Origin: Verrucomicrobiota bacterium
GTDB lineage: Bacteria > Verrucomicrobiota > Verrucomicrobiia > Opitutales > Opitutaceae
Length of the DNA: 33,256 nt
Direction: 5' to 3'
Assembly (NCBI GenBank): GCA_003641745.1
Contig: QNAI01000019.1
Span: 1-33,256 of the forward strand
A model generated the notes under the pieces. That model was given only the letters and a program-made list of their open reading frames with translations. It ran no database searches and was not told where the DNA came from. The position numbers were made by a program, and so were the translations under genes. This document shows, in pieces, positions 8,074 to 16,203 of the stretch. How positions within the stretch are numbered: position 1 is the stretch's first letter; every line of letters begins with the position of its first letter.

Positions 8074-8592
8074 ATGTCGAAATCCATCCTCTTCATTATG
8101 GCAGCAGCAATCACGAAATCTCTCTTCGGCAGTGGTGAGCCTCTCGAAGTCGGCGCTCCCGCGCCCGATGTCACCGCACTCAACCAGGACGGCGAATCCA
8201 TTTCTCTGGGCGACCTGTATCAGAAAGGGCTTGTCCTCGTCTATTTCTATCCAAAGGCCGACACTCCGGGATGCACCAAACAGGCCTGCAGCCTGCGGGA
8301 TGCCTTCGCCGACCTTTCGGACCGTGGCGTCATCGTCGTGGGCGTCAGTTCGGACAAACCGGCCGCCCAGAAAAAATTCCGCGAGAAATACCATCTGCCC
8401 TTCACCCTGATGGCCGATTCCGACCTCAAGATCATCGATGCTTTCGGCGTGCCGACGCGGGTTGGGGGATTCGCCGCCCGCCAGGCCTTTCTCATTCAGG
8501 ATTCCAAGATCGTGTGGCGCGATCTCAAGGCATCGACCGCCGAGCAGGCAGTCGATGTCCTCGCCGCACTCGATGCGATCGAGAACGGCTGA
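8074..8592 (+). CDS. bcp: Peroxiredoxin, BCP/PrxQ type
   Basis: A 172-residue thiol peroxidase of the AhpC/TSA superfamily, BCP/PrxQ branch. It would reduce hydrogen peroxide and organic hydroperoxides using thioredoxin-like donors. The active-site motif is PKADTPGCTKQACSLRD, with the peroxidatic Cys about 67 and a second Cys five residues later (about 72), the spacing of atypical two-Cys PrxQ enzymes. The ATG at 8074 follows a GGGGAA purine stretch. The frame is open further upstream to 7981, but that extension has no domain character. The N-terminus (SILFIMAAAITKSLFG) is hydrophobic enough that export cannot be excluded. It is followed at 42 bases by a REP palindrome and then a MITE. Confidence 0.88.
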   Translation: MSKSILFIMAAAITKSLFGSGEPLEVGAPAPDVTALNQDGESISLGDLYQKGLVLVYFYPKADTPGCTKQACSLRDAFADLSDRGVIVVGVSSDKPAAQKKFREKYHLPFTLMADSDLKIIDAFGVPTRVGGFAARQAFLIQDSKIVWRDLKASTAEQAVDVLAALDAIENG

Positions 8593-8633
8593 AGGGGGCG
8601 CCAGATTCCATCCGAAGGGGGCTGCCATTCGAA

Positions 8634-8686
8634 GGGGTCAAACCTTGATTCCTGCATTGGCATGCACGAATGCAAGGAATGACCCC
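8634..8686 (+). repeat. REP-like palindrome with GCATTGGCATGC core
   Basis: A 53-base imperfect palindrome bounded by GGGGTCA and TGACCCC, with inner CCTTG...CAAGG and a central GCATTGGCATGC. It is nearly identical, in opposite orientation, to the copy at 21002-21055. It sits in the convergent gap between the peroxiredoxin and a Gfo/Idh gene. Confidence 0.85.
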
Positions 8687-8716
8687 GTGGTCGAACTCAT
8701 CGAGAGAACGGCTCAC

Positions 8717-8879
8717 TAAGGGACCGTAACAAAATAACTCACACAAATCTGCTGGTCTTTTCGGCGGGCAACGGTGTTGGATTCCGGCTCAAATAGCCCG
8801 CTATATTCGCCCCAACCCGCCTTGTTGCTCCCCGAAAATCCTGCGCATCTTTGATAACTTATTTCGTTACGGCCCCTAA
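8717..8879. mobile_element. MITE copy 1 (157 bp plus 3-bp target duplication)
   Basis: The element spans 8720-8876 and is flanked by TAA duplications (8717-8719 and 8877-8879) within CTAAG. The left terminus GGGACCGTAACAAAATAACT pairs with the inverted right terminus GGGGCCGTAACGAAATAAGT, with three mismatches in 20. It has no coding capacity. A second copy lies at 15814-16026. A TNA duplication with GGG-type ends resembles the IS1031 group of the IS5 family, so a full IS elsewhere in the genome may mobilise it; that assignment is inference. Confidence 0.85.
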
Positions 8880-8898
8880 GTGCCGTTGATCCTGCTTT

Positions 8899-9957
8899 TC
8901 ACCGGATCCTGACCTCGCGCCCGGTTTCGGAAGACTTGTAGATCGCGTCCAGGATTTTCTGAACCGCGAGCGACTGCTCCGGTTTCACATACGGTTCCGC
9001 CTTCCCCAGGACAACATCGACGAAATTCGCCATCCGGTTGTCGATCAGAATCGAGGCTGAGGTTTTCAGTTCCTCAACCACATAGCCCGTTTTCGTCTGC
9101 CTGTAGAACTGCGCCGGACTGGTGTTGGCACCCCCATCGGTTCCGAAAAGCTGCACCCCGTGCTCATCGCGCATCGGCTGGTGGACCGCCCAGGTCGCTT
9201 CAAGCAGGACGGTCCGCCCGCTCTTCATCTTGATCAGGGCCATGCTCATGTCGTCGACATCGAATGCCTTGCCCGGGTCGCGTTCCGACTTGCCCCAACC
9301 CCCTTCACCCAAGCCCCGATTACCAAACTTGGTAAAAGTCTGACCGCTGACCGACGCGGCTTCGAAATCGTCCATCAGGTGGAGTGCCAGATCGAGGGCA
9401 TGCACCCCGATGTCGTAAGTGCATCCACCCCCGGCAAGAGCTTTCTGGGTGAACCAGGTTCCGATCTTCGGAATACCGCTCCGCCTCATCCATTTGGCCT
9501 TGGCATGGTAGACTTCGCCCAGCCTGCCCTTTTCAACCAGTCGCTTGATCGTCTGGGTCTCGGGCGTGAATCGCATATTCTGCCCCACCATCAGGTGAAG
9601 TTTCCTCCGCTTGGCCAGGGCGATGATCCTGGCGGCATCGGTGGCGCTGGTCGCCATCGGTTTGTCGATCATCAGGTGCTTGCCCGCGCGGAGCACATCG
9701 AGACCCACCGGAGCGTGGAGAAAATTGGGCAAGGCGATGCTGACGATGTCGATATCCGACCTGCCGAGCAGATCCTTATAGTCCGTGTATACATCGGGAA
9801 CACCAAATTCCGAGGCCGCCTCGCGACCGCGCTCCGGGCTGGTTTCGGCCAATGCCACGACTCGCGCGGACGGATGGGCCTGAAAACTTTGAATATGATT
9901 GAGGCCGATCGCTCCGGCTCCAACAACCGCGACATTTAGAGGTGATTTACGTCTCAT
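8899..9957 (-). CDS. Gfo/Idh/MocA family oxidoreductase
   Basis: A 352-residue NAD(P)-dependent dehydrogenase of the Gfo/Idh/MocA family. The Rossmann motif GAGAIGLNH lies near 13-21. VSIALPNFLHAPVGL and KHLMIDKPMA follow, the latter carrying the family's catalytic-region Lys in a DKP variant of EKP, and GGGCTYDIGVHALDL near 175-189 carries the conserved DxGxH helix. These enzymes usually act on sugars, sugar acids or inositols. Unlike the homolog at 4125, the core motifs are intact. The ATG at 9957 opens into a 200-base divergent region shared with the glycosyltransferase cluster. No secretion signal is visible, so it is cytoplasmic. Confidence 0.88.
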   Translation of the reverse strand: MRRKSPLNVAVVGAGAIGLNHIQSFQAHPSARVVALAETSPERGREAASEFGVPDVYTDYKDLLGRSDIDIVSIALPNFLHAPVGLDVLRAGKHLMIDKPMATSATDAARIIALAKRRKLHLMVGQNMRFTPETQTIKRLVEKGRLGEVYHAKAKWMRRSGIPKIGTWFTQKALAGGGCTYDIGVHALDLALHLMDDFEAASVSGQTFTKFGNRGLGEGGWGKSERDPGKAFDVDDMSMALIKMKSGRTVLLEATWAVHQPMRDEHGVQLFGTDGGANTSPAQFYRQTKTGYVVEELKTSASILIDNRMANFVDVVLGKAEPYVKPEQSLAVQKILDAIYKSSETGREVRIR

Positions 9958-10067
9958 GGTATGGGATGACGGTATTGGAACGCGATCCCGGATGGCGCAA
10001 GCATGAACCCCGCCTGAGTTGCCCTATCTGATGACGTCCTCCCGTCGGGTCGGTGCAGGAAAGACAC

Positions 10068-10095
10068 TTGGCAAGACAAGCCGATGTGCTAGAGT
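10068..10095 (+). promoter_or_regulatory. Possible promoter of the glycosyltransferase cluster
   Basis: TTGGCA (10068-10073) and TAGAGT (10090-10095) are separated by 16 bases and lie 62 bases before the proposed glycosyltransferase start. Both hexamers are only partial matches to the sigma-70 consensus. Confidence 0.3.
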
Positions 10096-10157
10096 CATCA
10101 GTTCGTCGCGTTGCCTTCCGCAAACAGGAGTCTCCGTGTCGATGGCACTCGGTTATT

Positions 10158-11387
10158 ATGAAGATTTGTGATCTGGCGCAGTTCTACAGCCCCCTCGGAG
10201 GAGGCGTTAAGCGCTATATAGGCGACAAGCAGCGGCACCTCGAGAAGGAAGCGGGATGGGAGCATGTCCTGATCATTCCTTCATATCGCGACGCTGTAAC
10301 GTCGGACCCGGTCACCCGTCTCTACGAGGTCAAGTCGCCCCGCCTCATCGGTTCACGCAGCTACCGGATCCTGATGGATCGAAAGAAGATTCTCGAGATC
10401 ATCCAGAATGAACGACCCGATCTGATCGAGGTTGGCGACCCTTACCGCACTGCCTGGATAGGACTGGAGGCGGCCCGATCGATCAATGTTCCCGTCATTG
10501 CTTTCTATCACTCCGATTTTCCCCGCGCCTTCGGCCGCACTATCGAGCGTTTTCTCGGCCGCACCATCGAGCGCCTGATCTCGCGCTGGATCGACGGCTA
10601 CGTCGTCCGCCTCTATAACCAGATGGACGCCACCGTCGTCGCAACCCGACGCCTTTGCGACGCCCTGACCTTCTGCGGCATAAAACGGGTGATCAACATA
10701 CCGCTCGGAACCGACATCTCAACCTTCAGGCCCAAACCTTCGCGCGAGCGCATACGCAACGAACTCGGACTGGAGGCCGATCAGAGGCTGATGCTCTTTG
10801 TCGGTCGGATCGCCCGCGAGAAAGGTATCCGCCAACTGGTGGAAACGCTCGACCACCTGCCCACCCGCCTCAAGGCCTGCCACCTGCTCCTGATCGGCGA
10901 TGGGGAATTGGGCGAATGGGTGCGGCGACAGGCAGACCGGCGCCCGAACCTGACCTGGCTGCCCTACAGCGAATCGTCATCCCGCCTTGCCGAGATGTAC
11001 TCGGCCGCCGACCTCTTCATTCACCCCGGGAAGTGGGAGACCTTCGGAATCGTCTCCCTCGAGGCCCAGGCCTGCGGATGTCGGGTCATCGGGATCGCCG
11101 GAGGCGGCCTTGAAGAATCCCTCGCTGGTGAGAGCCCCCTTATTCTGGCCCGGGCAGCCACTGGCCCGGCCATCGCGGAGGCCATCGTACGCGCTCTGGA
11201 CCTCGGTGAAACCGATATCGAACGGAAACAGCGGGCCGCACGCATGGTGGAGCATTTCTCGATCGAGACGACCTTCGTTCGATTGACCGCTCTCTACCGG
11301 CATCTGATCGCCGGTGTTTCGGCAGACACCTTCAAAGTTCCCACCCACAAGGCTCATGGCGTGCAAGATCCGGCCCTACAAACCTGA
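10158..11387 (+). CDS. GT4-type glycosyltransferase
   Basis: A 409-residue GT-B fold glycosyltransferase. The N-terminal acceptor domain begins MKICDLAQFYSPLGGGVKRY, with the Gly-rich loop typical of GT4 enzymes. The C-terminal domain holds MLFVGRIAREKGI (nucleotide-sugar binding strand), LLLIGDGELG and the ESSSRLAEMYSAADLFIHPG segment. The retaining-GT4 signature ETFGIVSLEAQACG contains the two Glu of the EX7E motif. The frame is open from 10053, but the ATG at 10158 begins the domain. It probably transfers a sugar onto a lipid or diglyceride acceptor. The next gene begins 32 bases before its stop, and four genes run on with overlaps, so it heads an operon. Confidence 0.88.
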   Translation: MKICDLAQFYSPLGGGVKRYIGDKQRHLEKEAGWEHVLIIPSYRDAVTSDPVTRLYEVKSPRLIGSRSYRILMDRKKILEIIQNERPDLIEVGDPYRTAWIGLEAARSINVPVIAFYHSDFPRAFGRTIERFLGRTIERLISRWIDGYVVRLYNQMDATVVATRRLCDALTFCGIKRVINIPLGTDISTFRPKPSRERIRNELGLEADQRLMLFVGRIAREKGIRQLVETLDHLPTRLKACHLLLIGDGELGEWVRRQADRRPNLTWLPYSESSSRLAEMYSAADLFIHPGKWETFGIVSLEAQACGCRVIGIAGGGLEESLAGESPLILARAATGPAIAEAIVRALDLGETDIERKQRAARMVEHFSIETTFVRLTALYRHLIAGVSADTFKVPTHKAHGVQDPALQT

Positions 11388-12009
11388 AGATCGAGCGACC
11401 GTGCGGCGCATTTGCTGCGAAACCGGATTCATGGGGAACCCGATCGAACCCGTCTTCAGCGACCGGCAGCTCTTTGCGGACTTCTTCACGCGCTACTACA
11501 CCGATTATGAACCCGAGAGCTCGCTCGTCGCCATCGACGAGGAGACCGGGCAATTGGTCGGCTACCTCCTGGGCTGCTTCCGCTACCGCTACAACGCGTT
11601 TCGCCAGAACCTGCTCATCGCCACCCGGGTGGTCCCGAAGGCCCTCCTTCGCTATCTGGCCGGCCGCTACGACAGGCAGAGCCGGCGATTCCTTTACTGG
11701 GTAGTCTTCAAATCCAGCTTGCAAACTCCAAAAGCGGTACCCCGGGCCGCGCATTTCCACTTCAATTTGCTTCCTCCTTACCGGACCGGCAAAGCCGGGC
11801 GGAGATTGGTCTTCACCTATATCGACAACGTCAAAGCCCGCGGCGCAAGGGCCGTTTTCGGGCAGATACAGATCCAGGACGACAAGCGCACAAGGTTCTT
11901 CGAGCGTTACGGATTCACGTTTATCGACAAGAAACGGATCACCAAGTTCGACCTCCACTACGGCAAGGCGGTTTACGTGGCGACCCTCTGCAAATTTTTC
12001 GATGCCTGA
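11356..12009 (+). CDS. GNAT-like acetyltransferase
   Basis: A 217-residue protein with the start of a GNAT domain (CKIRPYKPEDRATVRRIC), a central strand QLVGYLLGCF near 65-74 and a C-terminal FFERYGFTFIDKKRITKF segment typical of the last GNAT strands. A 60-residue insert rich in Arg, Tyr and Leu (about 80-140) separates these parts and may contact a membrane or lipid substrate. A GTG start at 11314 is possible, but the ATG at 11356 begins directly at the domain. It overlaps the glycosyltransferase by 32 bases and the deacetylase-like gene by eight, implying one transcript. It may acylate the product of the glycosyltransferase; the substrate is not deducible from sequence. Confidence 0.7.
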   Translation: MACKIRPYKPEDRATVRRICCETGFMGNPIEPVFSDRQLFADFFTRYYTDYEPESSLVAIDEETGQLVGYLLGCFRYRYNAFRQNLLIATRVVPKALLRYLAGRYDRQSRRFLYWVVFKSSLQTPKAVPRAAHFHFNLLPPYRTGKAGRRLVFTYIDNVKARGARAVFGQIQIQDDKRTRFFERYGFTFIDKKRITKFDLHYGKAVYVATLCKFFDA

Positions 12010-12769
12010 CGCAAACCGCTCACTGATCGTTTCCTTTCATGATCTCCATCCGGGAAGCCGGGCAGCCTGTGAACGCTTCCTGGAACTGGCCGAGGAAGCC
12101 GGCGTCCGCCACCAATCGCTTCTGGTGGTCCCACGATGGCATGGGGGTCCGGCATTCAACCAGGATGCCGATTTCGTGGGTTGGCTTCACGATCTCACCG
12201 ACGCCGGCCACGACATCTGCCTCCATGGAAACACCCATGCGGCCGATGAGATTCGAGGGGGACCGGTCGCCCGATTGATGGCTCGATTCTACACCAACAG
12301 CGAAGGCGAATTCTACCAGTTGACCCGGGATGAGGCTCTCCGGAAACTGGATGACGGTCTCGAGCTTTTTGATCGCGCGAACCTCTCCGTTCACGGATTC
12401 ACCGCCCCGGCCTGGCTCCTGAGTCCGTCCGGCCGCGAGGCTCTTCGGAGGCGGGGCTTCCACTACAATACGCTTTTCGGCCGGGTCGAACTGTTACAGG
12501 AGGACGGCTCGATCGCGGCCCCCACCCTGGTTTTCAGTTGCCGTAGCGCCTGGCGACGCCTGACCTCAATCTACTGGACCCGGTTCTGGATGCGGATTCA
12601 TAGCAGAGCCCCCGTTCTCAGACTGGCCGTCCACCCCTGCGACCTGGACCATCCATCCATCCTGAAATCCGTCCTTTGCCTTCTCCATCGGGCTCTGGAG
12701 GACCGTCGGCCGATGACCTATCGCGACCTCGCACCTGCCTCGGCCACATCGCTGACGCCATTGGGATGA
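12002..12769 (+). CDS. DUF2334 polysaccharide deacetylase-like protein
   Basis: A 255-residue protein of the polysaccharide-deacetylase superfamily, DUF2334 type. Metal and catalytic landmarks are SFHDLHP (about 11-17, catalytic Asp and metal-binding His region), CLHGNTHAADE (about 78-88, H-x3-H metal site), HGFTAPAWLLS (about 137-147) and a late RLAVHPCDLDHP (His near 222). Members of the superfamily remove N- or O-acetyl groups from glycans or lipid-linked sugars in a metal-dependent way. No signal peptide is present, so it should act in the cytoplasm, consistent with a lipid-linked intermediate. It overlaps both neighbours (eight bases upstream, ATGA downstream). Confidence 0.8.
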   Translation: MPDANRSLIVSFHDLHPGSRAACERFLELAEEAGVRHQSLLVVPRWHGGPAFNQDADFVGWLHDLTDAGHDICLHGNTHAADEIRGGPVARLMARFYTNSEGEFYQLTRDEALRKLDDGLELFDRANLSVHGFTAPAWLLSPSGREALRRRGFHYNTLFGRVELLQEDGSIAAPTLVFSCRSAWRRLTSIYWTRFWMRIHSRAPVLRLAVHPCDLDHPSILKSVLCLLHRALEDRRPMTYRDLAPASATSLTPLG

Positions 12770-13878
12770 AACCATTGCGGACCCTCAATCGCAGGAGCCT
12801 GACCCGTTACCTGCTGCAGGCGGTGACCTTGGGAGCCATCGCTTCGGTTGGCGTTTTCGTTTTCACCGTGCGGGAAGATACCTGGGAACAGATCAAGCAA
12901 TTCCACTGGCCGCTCCTTCCCCTGCTTTTCGGCACTGTCTTCCTGGCCTGGTTATGCAACGGCGGGCGCGTACTGGTCCTGTCCCGCGCTCTTGGTTACG
13001 ATCTCAAGTTTCGCCAGGCCATCGCGGTGTCGATGTCGGCCGAATTCGGCATCGCGGCGACCCCGGCCGGGGTCGGCGGAACCGTCCTGCGGCTGGCCCT
13101 GCTGCGCCAGGCCAACATACCCCTGACCAAGGGCGGTTCGATGCTCGCGACGGACGTGGCGGTGGATCTCGCCTTCTTCACCTTGATTACGCCGATCGCC
13201 ATCTTTGTCATCCTGAAAGACCCGTTCTTCGGAGGTCTGCTCCAGGAAGCGGATGATCTTCACGTCATCGGTGTGATCTCGGCCGTGGTCCTGATCACCG
13301 CCGGCCTGATCTTTCTGGTCAGCCGACCGGGAATCCAACGCATCACGCAACGGTGGGCGGGCAGCTTCGCCTACGGTCGCCAAAAACGATGGCCGGCCCG
13401 CATTCGCGGCATGCGCTGGGCGGTCGCAAAAAGCGCGCGCCGGGTCATCACTTCCCTCCGGTTCATTTTCCTGAGGAGGAAAGGTGCGCTCTTCATCGAT
13501 TTCATCTTCGCATCGATCCAGTGGTGTTGTCGCTACGGTCTGCTCCCCCTCGTCCTTTTCGCATTCGGGACCACCGCCAACCCCTTTCCTCTCTTCCTGA
13601 TCCAAGGTATCCTGTTCAGCCTGTCCCTGGTCATTGTGCTTCCGGGCGGCGGCGGCAGCGTGGAGGTCCTCGCGGGCATCATCCTGCCGCAGTTCGCCCC
13701 GCTCGCCCTGGTCGGGGTCATCCTGATGACGTGGCGTTTCTTCTCCTACCACCTTTACCTCCTCGGCGGAGGCCTGGTCTTTTTCTGGACCTGTTCGCGC
13801 CTCAATCGGGTCTTTCCACAACGAGAAGAAATCGAGCCGGGATCTTCACTTGGGATCGACCTGGGAGATGGGTCCTGA
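12766..13878 (+). CDS. LPG-synthase-TM/YbhN-like integral membrane protein
   Basis: A 370-residue polytopic membrane protein with about eight hydrophobic segments, resembling the UPF0104/YbhN and lysylphosphatidylglycerol synthase TM-domain family. Family-like features are the FLAWLCNGGRVLVLSRALG region near 50-68, the glycine-rich ATPAGVGGTVLRLALL (about 102-117) and a late VLPGGGGSVEVLAG segment near 289-302, matching the conserved PGGxG pattern of the family. Such proteins are thought to flip or transport lipids. The ATG overlaps the previous stop as ATGA. As the last gene of the glycosyltransferase, GNAT and deacetylase operon, it is the natural candidate for moving the finished glycolipid across the membrane; that role is inference. 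Confidence 0.82.
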   Translation: MKPLRTLNRRSLTRYLLQAVTLGAIASVGVFVFTVREDTWEQIKQFHWPLLPLLFGTVFLAWLCNGGRVLVLSRALGYDLKFRQAIAVSMSAEFGIAATPAGVGGTVLRLALLRQANIPLTKGGSMLATDVAVDLAFFTLITPIAIFVILKDPFFGGLLQEADDLHVIGVISAVVLITAGLIFLVSRPGIQRITQRWAGSFAYGRQKRWPARIRGMRWAVAKSARRVITSLRFIFLRRKGALFIDFIFASIQWCCRYGLLPLVLFAFGTTANPFPLFLIQGILFSLSLVIVLPGGGGSVEVLAGIILPQFAPLALVGVILMTWRFFSYHLYLLGGGLVFFWTCSRLNRVFPQREEIEPGSSLGIDLGDGS

Positions 13879-13961
13879 CCAAGGCAGACAATACGCGGTA
13901 TGCAAGAATGGCACTTGGTTGAGGCTGATTCAGGAGGGAATACGGTCAACTTGGCGTCGAG

Positions 13962-14014
13962 GGGGTCAAAGCACATATCTCGCATTGGCATGCAAGATAT
14001 TGAGCAATGACCCC
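13962..14014 (+). repeat. REP-like palindrome, ATATCT variant
   Basis: A 53-base imperfect palindrome bounded by GGGGTCA and TGACCCC, with inner ATATCT...AGATAT and the same GCATTGGCATGC core as the copies at 8634 and 21002. It lies between the membrane-lipid cluster and the antiporter gene. A 22-base central stretch (13977-13998) recurs exactly at 31410-31431. Confidence 0.85.
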
Positions 14015-14085
14015 GTGGGTTGTTTTTCATCGGAAAGCTTCAGATCGGTGTCTGACTCAGTGCCATTCAAGATGAGGTCGACCGG

Positions 14086-15813
14086 ATGAAAGGCTCGTCC
14101 AACCGCGTTCTGCGACGAACGGTTTTCTTCACCCTCGCCCTCCTGGCCACAAGCGGGTTTTTCGCCCTGTTGCCGCAGCAGGAGACCGCGTTTGCCGATG
14201 CCGGGGTGACCACCCATTGGACATCCGTCCTGCCTCCGGTCATCGCCATCCTGGTGGCACTCTTCTACCGCAGCCTGATTGCCGCCCTGACCACGGCTTT
14301 TCTAACCGGATCGGTTCTCGCATTCGGATTCACCCTGCGGACGTTGCCGACCGCCGTGGACGAATTCGTGATCGGCAACCTCCAGGCGCGATTCAACATC
14401 TATATTTTCGGATTCCTCTTCGTATTGGTTGGCCTGATCCATGTGATCAACCGAAACGGAGGCATCCAGGGGGCGATCCGGCAGATCGAACGCCTGGTGC
14501 GAGGCCCTCGCTCGGCCAAAGTGTCTGTGGGTCTGGCCGGACTCGCAGTCTTCTTCGATGATTACTCCAATACCGTCGTCGTGGGCTCAACCATGCGTTC
14601 ACTGTCGGACCGGTGGAAAATTTCCAGGGAGAAGCTCGCCTATCTGGTCGACTCCACCACTGCCCCGGTGGCCGGTCTGGCGGTCATATCGACCTGGATT
14701 GCATTTGAGGTGTCGCTCTTTCAGGGCGTGACTGAGCAGCTCGGTCTGGAAATCGGCGGATATGACCTGTTTCTGACCATCCTGCCCCTTCGATTCTACT
14801 GCCTGGCCACCCTTGCCTTTGTGTTTCTGACCTCGGCGATGAATCGTGATTTCGGACCGATGCTTCGGGCGGAGCGCCGGGCCGCCACGACCGGAGAGCT
14901 TGTCGCCCCCGGGTCGCGCCCCCTGGTCTCATCCTACCCTGCCATAAACCTCGAAAACCACCCGCCCGCCCACTGGCTCCATGCCGTCCTACCGCTCGCG
15001 GTCGTCATCCTGGGCGCCTTCGGAGGTATTATCTTCTACGGCTACCTGCTGCTACGTGAATCAGGGAGCCCTTTCTCGGTATTTTCGCCCACCGACCTCC
15101 GGCGATCCTTCGGTGCGGTATCCGCCGCTTACGAAACCGGAGGCGTCATGATGGTGCTCTTCCTGGCTGCTGTCGCCGGAAGTCTGGTCGCGATCGTCCT
15201 CAGTATCGCCCGCAGGTTGCTCACCTGGAAAGAGGCTCTTGGGTGCTACGTCAAAACTCTGCGGTTCCTGGGAATGGCCATATTCATCCTCGTGATGGCC
15301 TGGTCGATGAAATCGATCTGCGGGGACGCCCTCCATACCGACCTCTATCTCCTCTCAGTGGTCGGAGATCAGATTCCGGCGGGCCTGGTACCATTGGTGA
15401 CCTTCCTGCTTGCCGCCGGCATGTCGTTCGCTCTTGGAACCAGCTGGGGAACCATGGGAATCCTGATCCCCATTCTTCTACCTTTTGCCCACGCGGTCGG
15501 CACCGCTGAGGGAGCCGGCACCAGCATCTTCATATTGACCGCCGCTGCCATCCTGGACGGCGCAATCTTCGGTGATCACTGCAGCCCCATCAGCGACACG
15601 ACCGTGCTCTCGTCGCTTTCCACCGGCTGCGACCATCTCGACCACGTCAACACCCAGCTGGTCTATGCCCTGACCTCAATGCTGGGGGCCGCATCGCTCG
15701 GATACCTGGCCGCCGGGTTTGGAGCCGGCGGCGCCGTCTTTTACCTGGGCTTCCCAGTCGCCGCCGTCCTCCTGCTCGTTCTGGTCGGCCGGAATCCGCT
15801 CAGATCCGCCTGA
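14086..15813 (+). CDS. NhaC-family Na+/H+ antiporter
   Basis: A 575-residue polytopic protein of the NhaC antiporter family, expected to exchange sodium for protons in the inner membrane. Diagnostic segments are VFFDDYSNTVVVGSTMR (about 150-166), KLAYLVDSTTAPVAGLAVISTW (about 184-205), FALGTSWGTMGILIPI (about 446-461) and DGAIFGDHCSPISDTT (about 490-505), the DH-CSPISDTT motif shared across NhaC proteins. It is longer than classical NhaC because of an N-terminal signal-like helix and a hydrophilic loop near 270-300. A GAGG stretch precedes the ATG by eight bases. Its TGA stop coincides with the 3-bp target duplication of the downstream MITE, so the stop was retained when the element inserted. 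Confidence 0.88.
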   Translation: MKGSSNRVLRRTVFFTLALLATSGFFALLPQQETAFADAGVTTHWTSVLPPVIAILVALFYRSLIAALTTAFLTGSVLAFGFTLRTLPTAVDEFVIGNLQARFNIYIFGFLFVLVGLIHVINRNGGIQGAIRQIERLVRGPRSAKVSVGLAGLAVFFDDYSNTVVVGSTMRSLSDRWKISREKLAYLVDSTTAPVAGLAVISTWIAFEVSLFQGVTEQLGLEIGGYDLFLTILPLRFYCLATLAFVFLTSAMNRDFGPMLRAERRAATTGELVAPGSRPLVSSYPAINLENHPPAHWLHAVLPLAVVILGAFGGIIFYGYLLLRESGSPFSVFSPTDLRRSFGAVSAAYETGGVMMVLFLAAVAGSLVAIVLSIARRLLTWKEALGCYVKTLRFLGMAIFILVMAWSMKSICGDALHTDLYLLSVVGDQIPAGLVPLVTFLLAAGMSFALGTSWGTMGILIPILLPFAHAVGTAEGAGTSIFILTAAAILDGAIFGDHCSPISDTTVLSSLSTGCDHLDHVNTQLVYALTSMLGAASLGYLAAGFGAGGAVFYLGFPVAAVLLLVLVGRNPLRSA

Positions 15814-16029
15814 GGGACCGCAACAAAATAACTCACATAATCTGCTGGTCTTTTCGGCGGGCAACGGTGTTGGATTTAGGCTCAGATAGCCCGCACTATT
15901 CGCCCGAACCCGCCTTGTTGCTCCCCGATAATTCTGCGCATCTTTAGGGCACCTTGACTAATTGGAGATTGTCATCGTCTCAAATAAATCAAAGTGCCCT
16001 TTAGTAACTTATTTCGTGACGGCCCCTGA
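15811..16029. mobile_element. MITE copy 2, carrying a nested insertion
   Basis: The element spans 15814-16026 and is flanked by TGA duplications (15811-15813 and 16027-16029) within CTGAG. It is roughly 90% identical by eye to copy 1 at 8720-8876, apart from a 55-base insertion near the right end. Terminal repeats are GGGACCGCAACAAAATAACT and, inverted, GGGGCCGTCACGAAATAAGT. The left duplication is also the stop codon of the NhaC-type gene. Confidence 0.85.
15946..16000. mobile_element. 55-bp palindromic mini-element nested inside MITE copy 2
   Basis: The insert begins AGGGCACCTTGA and ends with its inverted counterpart (AGGGCACTTTGA on the other strand), 11 of 12 matching, with weaker pairing for eight more bases. 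Removing it plus one TT restores exact length alignment with MITE copy 1, which suggests a 2-bp target duplication. Confidence 0.65.
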
Positions 16030-16203
16030 GAATCTGTCGAACCCGGGTCTGTTTTCCAAGGTTTCCGTCGCTCGGATTCAGCGTCCGGAGCGGTTTTCCT
16101 ACCGAAAGAGCCTCCCCAACTGCGAATGGCAGTCAAATATCGCCCATTTCTGCCGTTTAGAAGCCCTTGGAACCCTCGTGTCTCATTCGAACCCAACCCA
16201 ACT

